Below, in pieces: positions 35,926 through 48,239 of a DNA stretch of 64,000 bases. The stretch is from NCBI GenBank assembly GCA_032622095.1, contig CP136066.1, forward strand, positions 49,824,911-49,888,910, in the 5' to 3' direction. Numbering within the stretch: position 1 is the first letter of the stretch; each line of letters starts with the position of its first letter. The position numbers and the translations under genes are program-made. The notes below the pieces were generated by a model. It did not search any database, was not told where the DNA came from, and was given only the letters and a program-made list of their open reading frames with translations. This DNA comes from Siphonodentalium dalli. Its lineage: Eukaryota; Mollusca; Scaphopoda; Gadilida; Siphonodentaliidae.

Positions 35926-37534
35926 TTATATCTGGTTTGAACCTCCGAGTTTATACCTGGTTTAAACCACCATTGGCGGTCCAGCCAAACCGGGTCTAAG
36001 GGGGCGTTTTGTCGTTCAGTTGCCAGCTAATTGACAACTCGATTCGCTTATATGAGCATGCAGTCAAAATACCCTCTTATCAATCGGACCAAAAGACAGG
36101 CCGATGTAATGGTTATTGACACTTCATAAATAAATCGCGAACGCGTGCACCCTTAATGGATTTATTCATTGAGAAACAGGTATCGCTCATGGACCATTAT
36201 CCGATCTCATTTTGGGTTTAAATGAATTTGACAAAGGGCATGTCTCTCAACACGAGTTTCATGCGCTGTTCATCACTTTGTTTGTGATAGATTTTCTGCA
36301 AGATGCTTTACCGCAAATACACAATTTGGTGTATTTACATGTATATTTGTACATATTAAAGGGTATAGGAGATGTCTATCTGTATGTCCGTTTCTTTCTT
36401 CGCAGCTGTTCTCACATACCCCTGGGTCGATTTCAACCAAATTAGGGTGTGTATAACGGCGTTAGGTTTTACAAATTTTAAATTAAAAATAATAAAAAAA
36501 ATAATAAATAAGGAGTAAGGAGTTGAATATAACAATAACAAAATTTAATATTTAAATTAATATCTGTTTGTTTTAAATTTAATAAAAAAAAATTAAAATT
36601 AAAATGTTCAAACGATCAACATGTGCGCAAAGGTGTCGATGGCTCTTTCGCAGGCCCCTCTGACGCCGAATAAAGGCTCCATAATCGAATCAATCCTGGA
36701 CCAAGAGGCCAGTCATGTAAAAGCAATTTGCTTATGAGTATGCACCAGAAGCTGCATCTGAACTGTTGGACATGGGCAACCATGGAGAGGGACAGCTTTT
36801 GATAAAGAAATATATTACATGCGTTGCTTTTTTTCAATGTCTTAAATTTACCGGTTTTGAACTGGCGGAATATTATGGGAATGTATGGGCGTAGCCAGAG
36901 TAGAGTGTTGTGGCATGATCTACATCAAAATAATTTATCAAATTTGACTCATATAGCAATATAAGTTGAGGATTGCAAACTATGTGTATAGCATATCTGG
37001 TCATGCAGTATATACATTAAAACGTTGAAGCCGACGAAAACACCAATATTTGTGATGCCACAAGCCAAAAAACAAAACAGCACACGATAGTTGTAAAAAT
37101 CATATTGAAGGAACATGTCCATATGCGCTTTATATGGACCGAAAATTAAATTTTTTTTACAACAGTCCAATATCGGACTACTTCCATGCGAAATAATCCC
37201 ATATATTGACCTTAGTTAATCTATATGTTTTCATTTAATTTCCATAGTACATAATATAATATACATGTAGTATATAGAGCTTGATGTGTTCCCGGTTCTG
37301 GGATAATCTTCTATTCCCCGCTGTTGTATTGATAGGGTTAATTGTGTAGTGGTAAGGACTGTGTACAGGAGAGACATATAATACGATGAATACGAGCGTA
37401 TACACATAATTAACAAGATCATACCTTAATTGCTAATGACTGCTTACACTCACTGTACAACCCAGGTATGAGTAAAAGAATCGAATAATCCACTAACAAT
37501 GGTGTGATATACGCTAAGTGGACGTAGAGATAAC
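35926..37534. other. Noncoding, includes A/T-only stretch
   Basis: No domain found. Positions 36476-36600 are almost wholly A/T low-complexity sequence. Open frames on both strands overlap each other and look fortuitous. Confidence 0.45.
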
Positions 37535-37543
37535 GTGGATATC

Positions 37544-37999
37544 ATGATAACTCAGACTGTATATGGACACATGATACCACCGATACTAGAAAATAACTAC
37601 CCGTTCTCGAGAGCGAGGACTTCACTTCTCCTGGAACCTTCCTACCAACAACATCGCTATATAACCTGTATACATACTGTAGTGCTTACCGGCAAAGACA
37701 TATACACAAATACAAAAGTTATTAAAACTTCTGGACTCCTGATTTTGTTCTCGTACAGAGCACACCAGAAGGAGAAATATATCTTGCTACCACCCGTAAT
37801 CATGGCAAATTGTATTTATGTTCTTAAAATAGCCTCTAAAACTGTCCCGCGGTGTGATAAGAAATTCAAAATAGAATTTATATTCCATAGGCATCAGCGC
37901 AAACGTTTCATGTTTTACTGTTTTTATGATAACGCTCGTGTCTGCTACTTTCATCTGTTTGATAGCAGCGCATTCAGAAACGACGAATGGGTAGTTTGA
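37544..37999 (+). CDS. Unrecognised 151-codon open frame, doubtful
   Basis: This is the longest single-exon + strand frame outside repeats, from an ATG at 37544 to a stop at 37999. The translation is basic, with segments such as DKKFKIEFIFHRHQRKRFMF and several cysteines, but I match no family. An opposite-strand frame overlaps its end. It has no signal peptide, splice evidence or paralogue here. It is most likely chance or a relic exon. Confidence 0.15.
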   Translation: MITQTVYGHMIPPILENNYPFSRARTSLLLEPSYQQHRYITCIHTVVLTGKDIYTNTKVIKTSGLLILFSYRAHQKEKYILLPPVIMANCIYVLKIASKTVPRCDKKFKIEFIFHRHQRKRFMFYCFYDNARVCYFHLFDSSAFRNDEWVV

Positions 38000-38321
38000 T
38001 AGATCTGATTTTGTCTTGAAGAAATGTTCAGTCGTTTTTGGTGAATTAGCATTTATTTTTACGATCAAAATTATCGGGCATTCCGGTAATAGTTGGAACC
38101 GTTCCACACAACAATAGGAACTCCGGTTATAATACGTGGAAGTAGTGACCGGAGGATTTAGTATTGGATTCCCATGCTAAACACAATTTGATATTGTCGT
38201 ATTCTTGCAGGCCGGTAAAGCTAGCCACACATGCTTGCGTATGCGTATGGTGCGTTGCGTTATTTTTATCGCATGCGATTGTCGGACGGAAAATCAAACA
38301 GAAATGCACGGGCAAAAATGT

Positions 38322-38545
38322 CCCTATATAGAGCAGACATCATTTATAAGGACAATCACTATCACACCCCCTTCATATAACTGGTACATTTTCACGGAAA
38401 AGGTATATTCCATATATAGAGAAGACATCATGTACAAGGATAATAAATCTCGTATGCCCTTTGTAAAATTGATATTTGCTCGGTAAAAAATACTTTTGCT
38501 ATATGGAAAAGACATCACACACAAGGAAAATAAATGTCGTATCCC
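38322..38545. repeat. Degenerate tandem repeat of about 88 bp
   Basis: TATATAGAGMAGACATCATNTACAAGGA-like phrases recur near 38324, 38415 and 38500. Each is followed by AATAAATSTCGTATSCC-like text in the last two units. Confidence 0.55.
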
Positions 38546-39029
38546 ATGAGTTTGGTTTTAATAATATCGTCAATGATCATTGGTGTTTTGGTTATCGTGA
38601 TGCTAATGCTTGATTGATTGATTAAGCTTGGTGCTTCATTGTGTCTGATATGTTTGAAGTTTATTACTATGTTTTCTCGAAATCAGATATAGTTTTGAAA
38701 ACAAACATGGGGGTAACAAGACTTTACGGTCAACACACAGCTATATCCCCATCATCCTGCAAGCAGTCTAAACAAAAATACATGTAGAGTTACCCGACAG
38801 AAGAAATTCGTGCTATTTAATGGCAAAAAGATTTACACGGGCCATGGAAAATGTACCCCCGAAATAGAATGGTAGCTTCCGTAATGTGTTTCATATATCC
38901 CAGAAAAAAAATTCACGCTTAAAGAACATAATATGCTCATATCTGGATAACGTGTTTTCTGGATATAATTATCAAAGTGATATGAATTTATAACATGGAT
39001 TAAAGTTTCCAGAACGTGGTGATCTAAAC

Positions 39030-39735
39030 GCTCTTTACTGTGAGTCGTATTCCGTATGTCGAAAAATTGGTCGCGAATTTTCGGAATGTTAAAAGCGATC
39101 TGATAACGGTTTCTATACCACCAAAGTGTCTACTTTCAGTATCTATCAGTTTCCAACTTGACATGTTAGTGGACACATGGTTTGGTGAGTCTTTATTAGA
39201 CTGTAGTGTACTCTTCTATTTTTCCGTCCATCTGGTAATAAGAACACATGTTATTACGCATAACTAGGTTGGTAGGTGGCTTCCCTTGTGTCTGGAAATT
39301 GAAAACAAAAATACAGGGACTTATGTTGCCACCAAATAGATAATTGTATATATTAATGTGAACTGTTATGAAAAATCATCAGATGAATGGAATTTCTGAC
39401 TCTATTTTAAATTCTCTTTCCCAAATATTAAGCAATTATAATTTCTTCAACAGAGCGTTAGTACAGTTGCGCATATATTAACAACCTACACGGATATCTT
39501 GATCGTGTGTCACAAGCAAAACTTCCGTACATGAAGTTTTGGTAACGATATCGCTGAACAGCTAACCATAGACCACCCTCGCTGCTTTCACAACTGGTCA
39601 GATTCCTTGTGTCGAAAAATTGTCAAGCATTTTCGAAATGTTTAACGGTTTCAAAAAGAAACAGCATGTCTACTTTCAGAATCTATCATAACCATTGTTT
39701 CCAGTCTGAAATTTTATTGGAAACTTAATTTTTTG
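39030..39735. repeat. Diverged direct duplication, offset about 550 bp
   Basis: The block TGTCGAAAAATTG, then TTTTCGRAATGTT, then GTCTACTTTCAGWATCTATCA occurs near 39057 and again near 39610. It is noncoding. Confidence 0.5.
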
Positions 39736-39739
39736 GCGG

Positions 39740-40630
39740 TTTTAAAAATTAAGAGAGCGTATTTTATTTTAATGTGATTAATCCCCATCCCGAGTCCGGA
39801 CCCCCACCTAAGTATCCCTATCGTGGTCTCCCCACTCGCCACGTCGCGGCTCGAGTGATGCTATGCATCATAATTATATTAATGCGCCCCCATTTCATAT
39901 GTTATGGAATGGCACTGTTCCATTTATATTGTAAAAGAAGAGAGCCATTTTTGATTACGCCCTCCAATTTCAAACTTCCAGACATTATGCCAAGGTCATG
40001 CACGTCCACGACGTAATCACGTGGGTGATACATGCCGTCATAAATACAGTTGTGAATTAACCTTTGTAATGCTGTTTCCTGAGTTAATTTGGCTAGGGGA
40101 ATGATATTAGATGCCAAAAGGCCCAGAGCTCGGGAAGTTTTAAGTTATAATTCGTAGACTTATACAGATTTATGATAAAGTACTCAGGACAGAGCTTAAT
40201 AGAATATGTCATATTGTTGGAAACTGGGGGTTAGTTTATTAGTTGTTTTACTTGCCCGGAGTCCACATCAATGTCATGTGTGTACAATGCCAAGTGAGGC
40301 GTTTTGAAGTGCATAACGGATAATGATAAATAAACGGATAATGTGAAATAAAAGAGAGTTTGTCCATGTATTAAGGGTATACTGAACTAAATATACTGGC
40401 AAAAAATATCCGCCGTGTGCTGTCTTGGATGAACGATTTGACAGTACGGGCTACATGGGTCGATACATATATATGGGATACCGGTGTATGGTCATTGTGT
40501 ACTATACAATGTTCATAAACACAGCAAATTTCCAGTTATTTCAAGGAGGCGCCCTATTCGTGAATTTTCATTGAAAAATCTCAATTTCTAACTATAAATT
40601 TGAAGGAAAAGATCAGTATCCTTCATAATC
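39740..40630. other. Noncoding, no gene seen
   Basis: I see nothing recognisable. Open frames are short and overlap on both strands. Confidence 0.45.
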
Positions 40631-40636
40631 AATGTA

Positions 40637-41344
40637 TGCCATAGTATTATAACACCACATGTTTACCCTCACAATATGAGAGATGTTTGAATTATGTAAA
40701 AACAAAGTGGTTTAAAAAAACAACCAATTTGTCATGTAGGTCACTATAGAGAGTTTGACCGGACGTATTTGTTAAAAAACACCGCATTATCTAGCTTATT
40801 ATAGCAACTGGGGTCTACGCTCGGTCTACTATCTGATATCATGACTTCTGCAAGAAAATAAATCAGAAAGTCTTCATTTTATTTGGAAGTTTTTTTGGTA
40901 GCCATTCGCAGAACCATATTTTTTGGGAGGAAAAGTCACCATAAAACAACATACTGTCTGAAAAGATGAAAAGTATTGAGTGTTTATGTCTGTCAGATTA
41001 TTGCAAACGTGGTTTAATAACATTTATGTTGTTTTATGTTGTTTTGATCCTTCACACGACAAACAAAAAGTTCTGCAAATGGCCACCAAAAAAAAAACAA
41101 GTATGCAATGAAAAATGTTTATTTATTTTCTCGCAGACATTCGTGATTTCAGATAGTAAACTGAGCGCATACCCTAGTTGGGGTAATAAGCTAATGTAAT
41201 TAGTGTTGTTTTTTGCAAATACTTCCTGTCAAACTCTCCAGTGACCTACATGACAAAGTGGTTTTTTTAAACCGCTTTTTTACATAAGTCAAACATACCT
41301 CTCATATTGTGAGGGTAAACATGTGTTGTTATAATACCATAGCC
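40637..41344. mobile_element. TIR element with arms of about 135 bp, TA-flanked
   Basis: The left arm, from TGCCATAGTATTATAAC to about 40765, pairs with the right arm ending GTTATAATACCATAGCC at 41344. Both arms contain TACCCTCACAATATGAGAG and CATGTAGGTCACT phrases in complementary orientation. TA dinucleotides flank both ends (40635-40636 and 41345-41346). The 430 bp interior has a 77-codon frame of no known family. It is a non-autonomous DNA element whose class is uncertain. Confidence 0.75.
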
Positions 41345-41517
41345 TACTTTGGTTTATATGTAGGATAATGATATTGTCCCAATTCAGCTCCACGTGAATT
41401 GTTCCATACTCTTTATTTCCTCATACACCCATGTCCTATCATATTTCCTATATGCTTTAGTGTATTTAATCTTATATACATGCACATACAAGCGTGATAT
41501 ATAAGTGCATGAGCGTT

Positions 41518-41659
41518 AAATGTATATATGTATATGTGTGAATGTGTGTGAAAGGGCGTGTGTGCATGTATGTATATGTGGATGCGGGATTGTATATGTG
41601 TATGTATATATATATATATATATATGCATATGTGTATGCACACACACACGCACACACAG

Positions 41660-41690
<31 letters not shown>

Positions 41691-41714
41691 GCTATATATA
41701 TATATATATATAGC

Positions 41715-41758
<44 letters not shown>

Positions 41759-41792
41759 CATACACACACATATATATATATATATATACAGA
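41518..41792. repeat. Compound (TA)n/(CA)n/(TG)n microsatellite
   Basis: Alternating (CA)n, several (TA)n runs broken by AGCT, then (TG)n and (CA)n. The (CA)n(TA)n...(TA)n(TG)n order is self-complementary over about 110 bp. Open frames on both strands here are artefacts of dinucleotide repetition. Confidence 0.97.
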
Positions 41793-41924
41793 AGTTTCCC
41801 CATTTATGAGGCATTCCGGATATAACCTAGTTATGTGGTGTCTTCACATAACCAAGTTATGGGGATATATATATAATGATATGCAAATGACATGTATATA
41901 TATACATGTCCCACTAATTATGCC

Positions 41925-42048
41925 TCATAAATATCCAAATCCATATATGCCCCATAAGTTCCCAAATCCATGTATGCCCCATAAATTCCAATATATATAT
42001 GCCTCATAAATTCCCAAATCCATATATGCCCCAAATCCATATATATAT
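41925..42048. repeat. Minisatellite, CCAAATCCATATATGCCCCAT unit
   Basis: About five imperfect copies of a unit of roughly 28 bp (ATGCCYCATAARTTCCCAAATCC-like text), running into a short TA tract. Confidence 0.8.
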
Positions 42049-45000
42049 AGTCTACTAGCAGGGTTACCCGGCGTTGCCCATGTTAAAATGGTGTGATACC
42101 ATTAGCTGTGGCCATGTGGTTGGAATTGACAATACACTTGCTCAAAAGTTACACGTATTCTCATAAATTGTATATCCACATGGATTCACACAACGTCATA
42201 CATATACATTGATTTTATTTAGTGGCTCACAAGTTGTCGGAGTCATTCTTATTTTGTTTACCGCGATTAATTCGTCACACCAATAAAGAAGTATTTATTT
42301 ACAAATGTGCGTACTTCAGATGCAGTTAGCATTTTTTAAATTGTACAGTCGAAATGGTTTCAATCGATGTTTGTTTTTTTTTTAATAAATAATTTTATTG
42401 GGATCAAAACATGAACATCACAAACACATTAGTTCGCCAAAAAAAAGAAAAAAAAGACGACAACTGTGTTTTACATAATTATAGATGTATAAATACATCT
42501 AGTGGGTTACACTAAGATTTTGAGGACCCCTGGCTATCATATCGCCATGAAGATACAGATGTTTTAAAGAAATATCCAGGTGCTCCTCTGTTCATGTTGC
42601 TTTACTGGCTAATTATTCTCAGTTAAAAAATAAATATTGCTATATATCAGCTGCATGTGCCGGATACAGAGCGATATTTTAAGCGTTTTATAATAGGCTA
42701 TGAATCTGTTCTAAAAATGAAAGAAATCACCTGCATCGTGAAGATATACCAGTATAAATATGCCAGTTGAGAAGATATAATTGTTCAAGTACCTTAGTTA
42801 TCAATGGTAGTGCCCCTCCTCTCTCCATCCGTGAACTAAACAGACTCGAGAGGCGCCACATAATGGAGATGATTATGTATAAGATTGGTGGAAATCGCGG
42901 CGACAAAACTATTTCGTCATTTTTGCTGCTCTCCCATTTTCTGCCCTGCCGCCAAAAGAGTTACTTTAGATAATTTTAACATACACCATTATCTTAAATA
43001 TATCGCTTGTGGTACCTCGTGAAGTTCTATGGAACAAAGACTGTCACTCGCTCGCAAATAAAGTACCAAAGGTGGCGTCTTTAACCCACACGACTTGATT
43101 TCTCGTATCATTGTATAATGTGAAAGTGGTGGAAATTGGCGCTAAACATATTTGTATCAGTTTCGGTGACACTCCCCTCACTATCCCTGACTCAAGCGGT
43201 GCAACTTTTGACATATTTAACCATTCAGTTCGATTTATTATGAAGATGAATATATATAACTGGTGGAAATCCACGACTAAACAAATTCTGATCAAGTTTA
43301 ATGCACCATCTCTCACCCAAACGCACCATTTTGGCGTATTTAAACGAAACGATTTGATTCCTCATATCAAGGAAAAGAATATGTATCAATATGTGGAAAT
43401 CGCGCTAAAATATCATTTTAACAATTTGTGTGTCCATCTACCACCCCTGGCTCAAACTTTTGACATACTTAAATCACACAATTAGACTCTCTTGGAGATG
43501 TTGTTGTTAAATGTATTACCCCCCCCCCCCATCTCTCATCCAACCGGCACCAATTTGGCGTCTTCAAATCACACGATTAGATTCCTCGTATCATGGAGAA
43601 ACATGTGTATCAATTTGGTGGAAATCGGGGCTCAAAATATTGTTATCAATCTTGGTGCCCCTCTCCCATCAGTCCAACCCTGACTCGAATGACGCCTCTC
43701 TTGACAGTTTTACGCACCAGTAGATAGACTTCTGATATGGAGATGATTATTTATAAGTTATGTATAACAGACAGACAGACATTTGCCAATATAGATATAG
43801 ATTGTGTGAGGGTAAAGAGTTGTTATAGTTCTAGAGCATACATCGGTTATAGGGATGACTTTAATCCTTGAAAATGTTAGTTTGAAATTGAGATTGTGTT
43901 TTAATTCAAGAATGGGGTGCCTTCTTAACCTAATATAACTCATAAAACAAAGTTTGGTTCCTTGTTAACCTGTCGGGATTATACAGGGCAATCCTGTTGT
44001 AGCATAATTATGTATATATTAGGTACGCATACACCCCGAAATTGAACAAGATATTTTCTTGCGAAACGATGTTAGGTATAAAAAGGCGCGGACTTTGATT
44101 GCTGGTGTCAGAGCCCGACCAAACGCGTACAATGTATATAGCTTTTAACGGCAAGTCAAAGTCATTCTTCAATTGACAGAAACTGTCAGCAGTTGACGCC
44201 GTGGATGTTTTAAAAAGTGCCCGAGCCACTTGCTGTTGTCAGTTTTGTCGATTTTACACACACACTGTCGTCACAAACACTTTCTGAGTACGTGTCGACA
44301 TTTCCGAGTACATTGAAAGCTGACAGTACCTCCAGTTCACAATAACGTTTTGTTGGCCATCGATCTTGTTGATTCATTTAGAAAGGTCGCTCATTGTGCA
44401 AGAATAAATGTATCCATTAAATAGAAAGATAAATATACTTTTAATGCTTTCTTCTATGTATCTACTTTGCTAGCTCACTATATGAATGCCCTGATTCCCT
44501 CCCTATATACAAATGACAGTAAGATATAATTCTTCGAGTGACTTAATTCGGTCACCATTTGTCGAGGTTGTGGAATTTGAACGCCAAAATATGTCTTATG
44601 GAGATGAATAAATATAACTGGTGTATATTGGCGACTATAACATTTTTATCAAAAAATGGTAGTGCCCCTCATATCTCCAACCCTAACACAAGCGGCACCA
44701 ATTTGGCGTCTTTAAGTCACCCGATTAGATTCCTCGTATCAAGGAACAGAATGTGATCAATTTGGTGGAAATCGGCACCCCTGACACGAATGACGTTTCT
44801 TTAGACAGCATTACGCACCATGAGATATAGACTCCTGCTATCATGGAGATGGTTATTTATAAGTTTGGTGGCAATTGACGACAAAGCAAATTAGTATCAA
44901 ATGTTACCCTCCCCCTCTCTCATACAAACGGCATCAATTGGGCATCTTTGAATCACACGATTAGATTCCTTGAGAAGAATGCGTATTATTTTGGCGGAAA

Positions 45001-45350
45001 TCGGCGCTAAAACTGTTTTATCAATCTTGGTGTTCCTCTCCCTTCCGTGCACCCCTGACTCGAATGGTGCCACTTTTGACATCTCTAAACCACACCATTT
45101 GATTCCTCATATCATGGATATGACAATGTATAAGTTTGGTGCAAATCAGCGACAAATGTGTTTGCTACCCTCCCCGTGTTTGCCCCATGACAACAACAGC
45201 GTCACTTTAGAACATTCTAACCCGCACCATTATCTTCTTCGTAAAAAGGTACCCCTGTTAGACCCCCTTGGTGCCATCTAGATGGTCCCCCATGAATTTC
45301 TATAGAACACAGACAGACAGGCAGACATTGGCAAATATAGATATAGATAT
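42049..45350 (+). repeat. 3.3 kb repeat region built of degenerate ~130 bp units
   Basis: The left edge reads CAGGGTTACCCGGCGTTGCCC. From 42.78 kb on, units carry GGTGGAAATCGGCGCTAAA, then CCCCTC, then TTGGCGTCTTTAAATCACACGATT, then CCTCRTATCATGGAGATG. Unit marks lie at about 43102, 43233, 43361, 44833, 44968 and 45104. ACAGACAGACAGACATTTGC followed by ATAGATATAGAT appears at 43775 and 45310, suggesting two abutting copies. No coding frame is supported. It may be an interspersed element with an internal satellite. Confidence 0.65.
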
Positions 45351-45734
45351 CATATTATAATATATACTGAGGGTGCGACCCGCGACCATATAGTCTATAT
45401 CATATTATAAAGTTATTATACAATGTTGTGTACAGTATGAGTTTTTCTTGTACGAGTCCAGGTTGTGGTGAAAAGTCATATTGGACGAGACACGCCAGTG
45501 TATGTTTATCCAAATTTTGGGAATACAACTTTAGTGGTTACTTTTGGTATTTGTCGGCACTTAATTCTCTATTAAAGCCTGTATTGATCATCAGAAAGCA
45601 TAATGTGGAACAGTAAACACGGAAATGAAAAACAAAACTCAATGCGGAAGTTGGAATGGTTTACTGCTCGACATGAATTGACATGTTACATGCAAAACAT
45701 ATATACATTATTACATAAGTGTAACATCGAGATG

Positions 45735-45815
45735 TTCTCACTTGTCCGGCAGGTATGGTAAAAACAGACTATAACCTGCCGGCTCAGATGCATTCACACA
45801 TCCCTGCCGGATAAG
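45735..45815. repeat. Hairpin with CCGGCAGG arms
   Basis: CTTGTCCGGCAGG pairs with CCTGCCGGATAAG, with a second CCTGCCGG in the loop. It is a short foldback structure. Confidence 0.55.
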
Positions 45816-46069
45816 TGAGAATAAGCCATTAATTACGCAAAAGTTAATTCGTGACGTCACAGAGTCCCGATAAAAAAGTCATATTGCACACTTGGGAGTC
45901 CAATATGACATTCGGGAGTCCAATATGACTTTTTCCAAGACTATCACGTGGCGGCTTTTGCCCAATAGGAAATTGTGTTAGTTAAGGGATGGATAATAAT
46001 ATACTATATATTGAGGGTGCGAACCGCGAGCATATACGAAGGTGACTTACATTCCTTATTAGAAAATTT

Positions 46070-46400
46070 TCATATTTTGGTAGGGTGTTCTAAGGTGGCC
46101 CCAAGGTACTCTTTCCACACACCCCACTGACCCCACCCTGATCCAAAATGGCCGCCTTCCAAAAGGGTTCAAATGGGGCACCATTTCTCGTCCCCTTTAC
46201 CGATTTAGGTCAAATAAAGGGTGTTGTAGAGTGGCCCCAAAGCCAATCTAAATATTCACGCCTTTCACTCCACCCGGGTCCAAAATGGCCGCCGTCCAGA
46301 TGGATTCAAAAAGGGCACCCATGCAATTTCTCGGCCCCTTAACCGATATAGGTCAAATAAAGGGTGTTGTAGGGTGGCCACAAGCCAATATAAATACTCA
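46070..46400. repeat. Tandem repeat of about 150-165 bp with AAAATGGCCGCC
   Basis: Each unit carries AGGGTGTTSTARRGTGGCC, a CCACCC stretch, CAAAATGGCCGCC (46144 and 46281) and CCGATWTAGGTCAAATAAAG. Two full units and a partial third are visible. Confidence 0.8.
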
Positions 46401-46424
46401 CCACTTTCACCCCACTATTTTAAT

Positions 46425-47005
46425 TTTGCTCATCACGTGACACGACACCCGTGCAAGGCATATCGCGGTAACCATATACGAACACTCAAGGACGAATCAC
46501 ACCACCGGTAGGTTACACAGGATCCTGATTTTTGGGCTGTATGTACATGTACATCTGTATATCCCGCACACGCAAATTGCCACAAGCAGCTAGAAACATT
46601 TTGTTTGGGTCATCACGTGACAAAAACCCCATGCAAGGCGAATCGCGGATACCCCGCACCCCAAAATAAATAGTTCGAGCAGCGTGTGCCAATGTTTGGG
46701 TGATTCGTCCTTAAATGGTCGTACATGATTTCCGCGATTCGCCTAGCACGTGATTCGTATCACGTGATGACCCAAACAATATGTTTCTGACTGCGTGTGG
46801 CAATTTTTTGGTGCAGGGTATACATATGTACTTACAGCCCAAAATGCAGGAGCAGGGATAACGTACCGCTGGTGTGATTCGTCCTTAAGTTGTCGAATGT
46901 GGTTACGGCGATTCGCAATGCGTGGGTTTCGTGTCACGTGATGACCCCAAGATAAATAGATCGAGTTGCGTGTGGCAATTTTTGGGTGCGCCGCCCTACT
47001 ACGTG
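46425..47005. repeat. Nested inverted repeats with CATCACGTGA
   Basis: CATCACGTGACACGACACC at 46431 faces GTGTCACGTGATGACC at 46932. TCATCACGTGACAAAAACC at 46610 faces TATCACGTGATGACCCAAAC near 46757. GCGAATCGCGG and its complement, and GGACGAATCACACCA and its complement, sit between. It looks like two overlapping foldback copies. The 184-codon minus-strand frame (46743-47297) runs through it and is not credited as a gene. Confidence 0.7.
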
Positions 47006-47299
47006 GGGTAGAATTGGTGCAGTTGTTATCAGACGATTTAAAGGGTCTTTTATAATAATAAGCGTTTCTTATCAACTTAGAAGGTATCTGGAAAAAATGG
47101 TACACATGCCGTTTTAAATAAGCCACAAAATGTATAGGTCTCCCGTTTAGTTTTATCACAACATCCTCATGCTCAAGATACTTCCGGTTTACAGCAAAGA
47201 CGAAAGGGAATTTTGGACTTCCATAAAGTACATGTACTACTTTTTCGCATACATGTTTTCCCATGTACCATGATGCATATCTATAGTGTAACGACACCT

Positions 47300-48235
47300 T
47301 AAGATTTCTATATAAATTCCTATGCAGTGTATTTCAAATTTATATGTACATGTTCAGGATTACACCACTGATTCCGCCCAACCGATATAATCACATATAG
47401 CCATTTGGATGTGCGTAAATGCACACTACTAGCAAACCAGTACTTAAAATAACTATATTACCAGCTACCACAAAATAAATTATCTACGGTATCAAGGTTA
47501 TGGATTCAAACATATTTTCAAAATATGTCAACTCTAGCTGACTTGGAGCTTAACACCTGGTACATGTATGTCATGGATATCGGTATGTCTGAAAAACAGT
47601 GACTCAACAGTCAAGATTGATTTCTCTGTCCTGAGATGTTATCAGCTGATAATGTATTCATACAGCCACATAGAATGTTCTGTATATGCATTGTGTTATA
47701 GAATAAACGCAACTCTGCCCCAAACTCTGTTAATTTGATACCTTGTTCATGGCAGTCACAGGTCAGAGTCCACATCATTTCATACACATAATATGACATT
47801 TCGCAATATCAGCTCTGCTCAAATTTTCTGTAGATCTAATAATTGATACCGCACTTCCCAAATAACACTGCTTTATAACTCATAGACAAGGCATTTGTCC
47901 GGGAGCTAATATTTGTACACTTGCACCCCTCTGGGTCTTAACTTCACCCCACTCAGTTTGTTCCATACTGTCTCCTTTAAGCAATGTTAGTAGGAAACAA
48001 GGTTACTGTGTTGACTCCAGACAAGATGGCGTCCATCGAGGCCGCCGTTTACATACTAGGCCATAAGTCAGTATATATATTTTCGTGAAGTTAAGACATA
48101 ATGCCAACTTAATAGATCAAAATTGGAACTTCCCATCCAAAATGGCCACAAAAAAGGCCGCCGGAAGTTTAAAATATGAAATATGCAATTCTTGGGGTAC
48201 TAGCCCCTTCCGTAACCTTAAAAATTCGATTTTAC
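47300..48235. other. Noncoding, no gene seen
   Basis: Only short open frames. AAGATGGCGTCC (48025) and AAAATGGCCAC (48139) resemble the motif in the 46.1 kb repeat, so this is likely related repeat debris. Confidence 0.4.
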
Positions 48236-48239
48236 AGAA

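Noticed and set aside
41413-41825. Four overlapping frames of Cys-Val, Thr-His and Ile-Tyr repeats
   Set aside because: Translations of dinucleotide microsatellites.
46743-47297. 184-codon minus-strand frame
   Set aside because: More than half of it lies in the nested CACGTGA inverted repeats, it has no recognised domain, and there is no splice or signal evidence.
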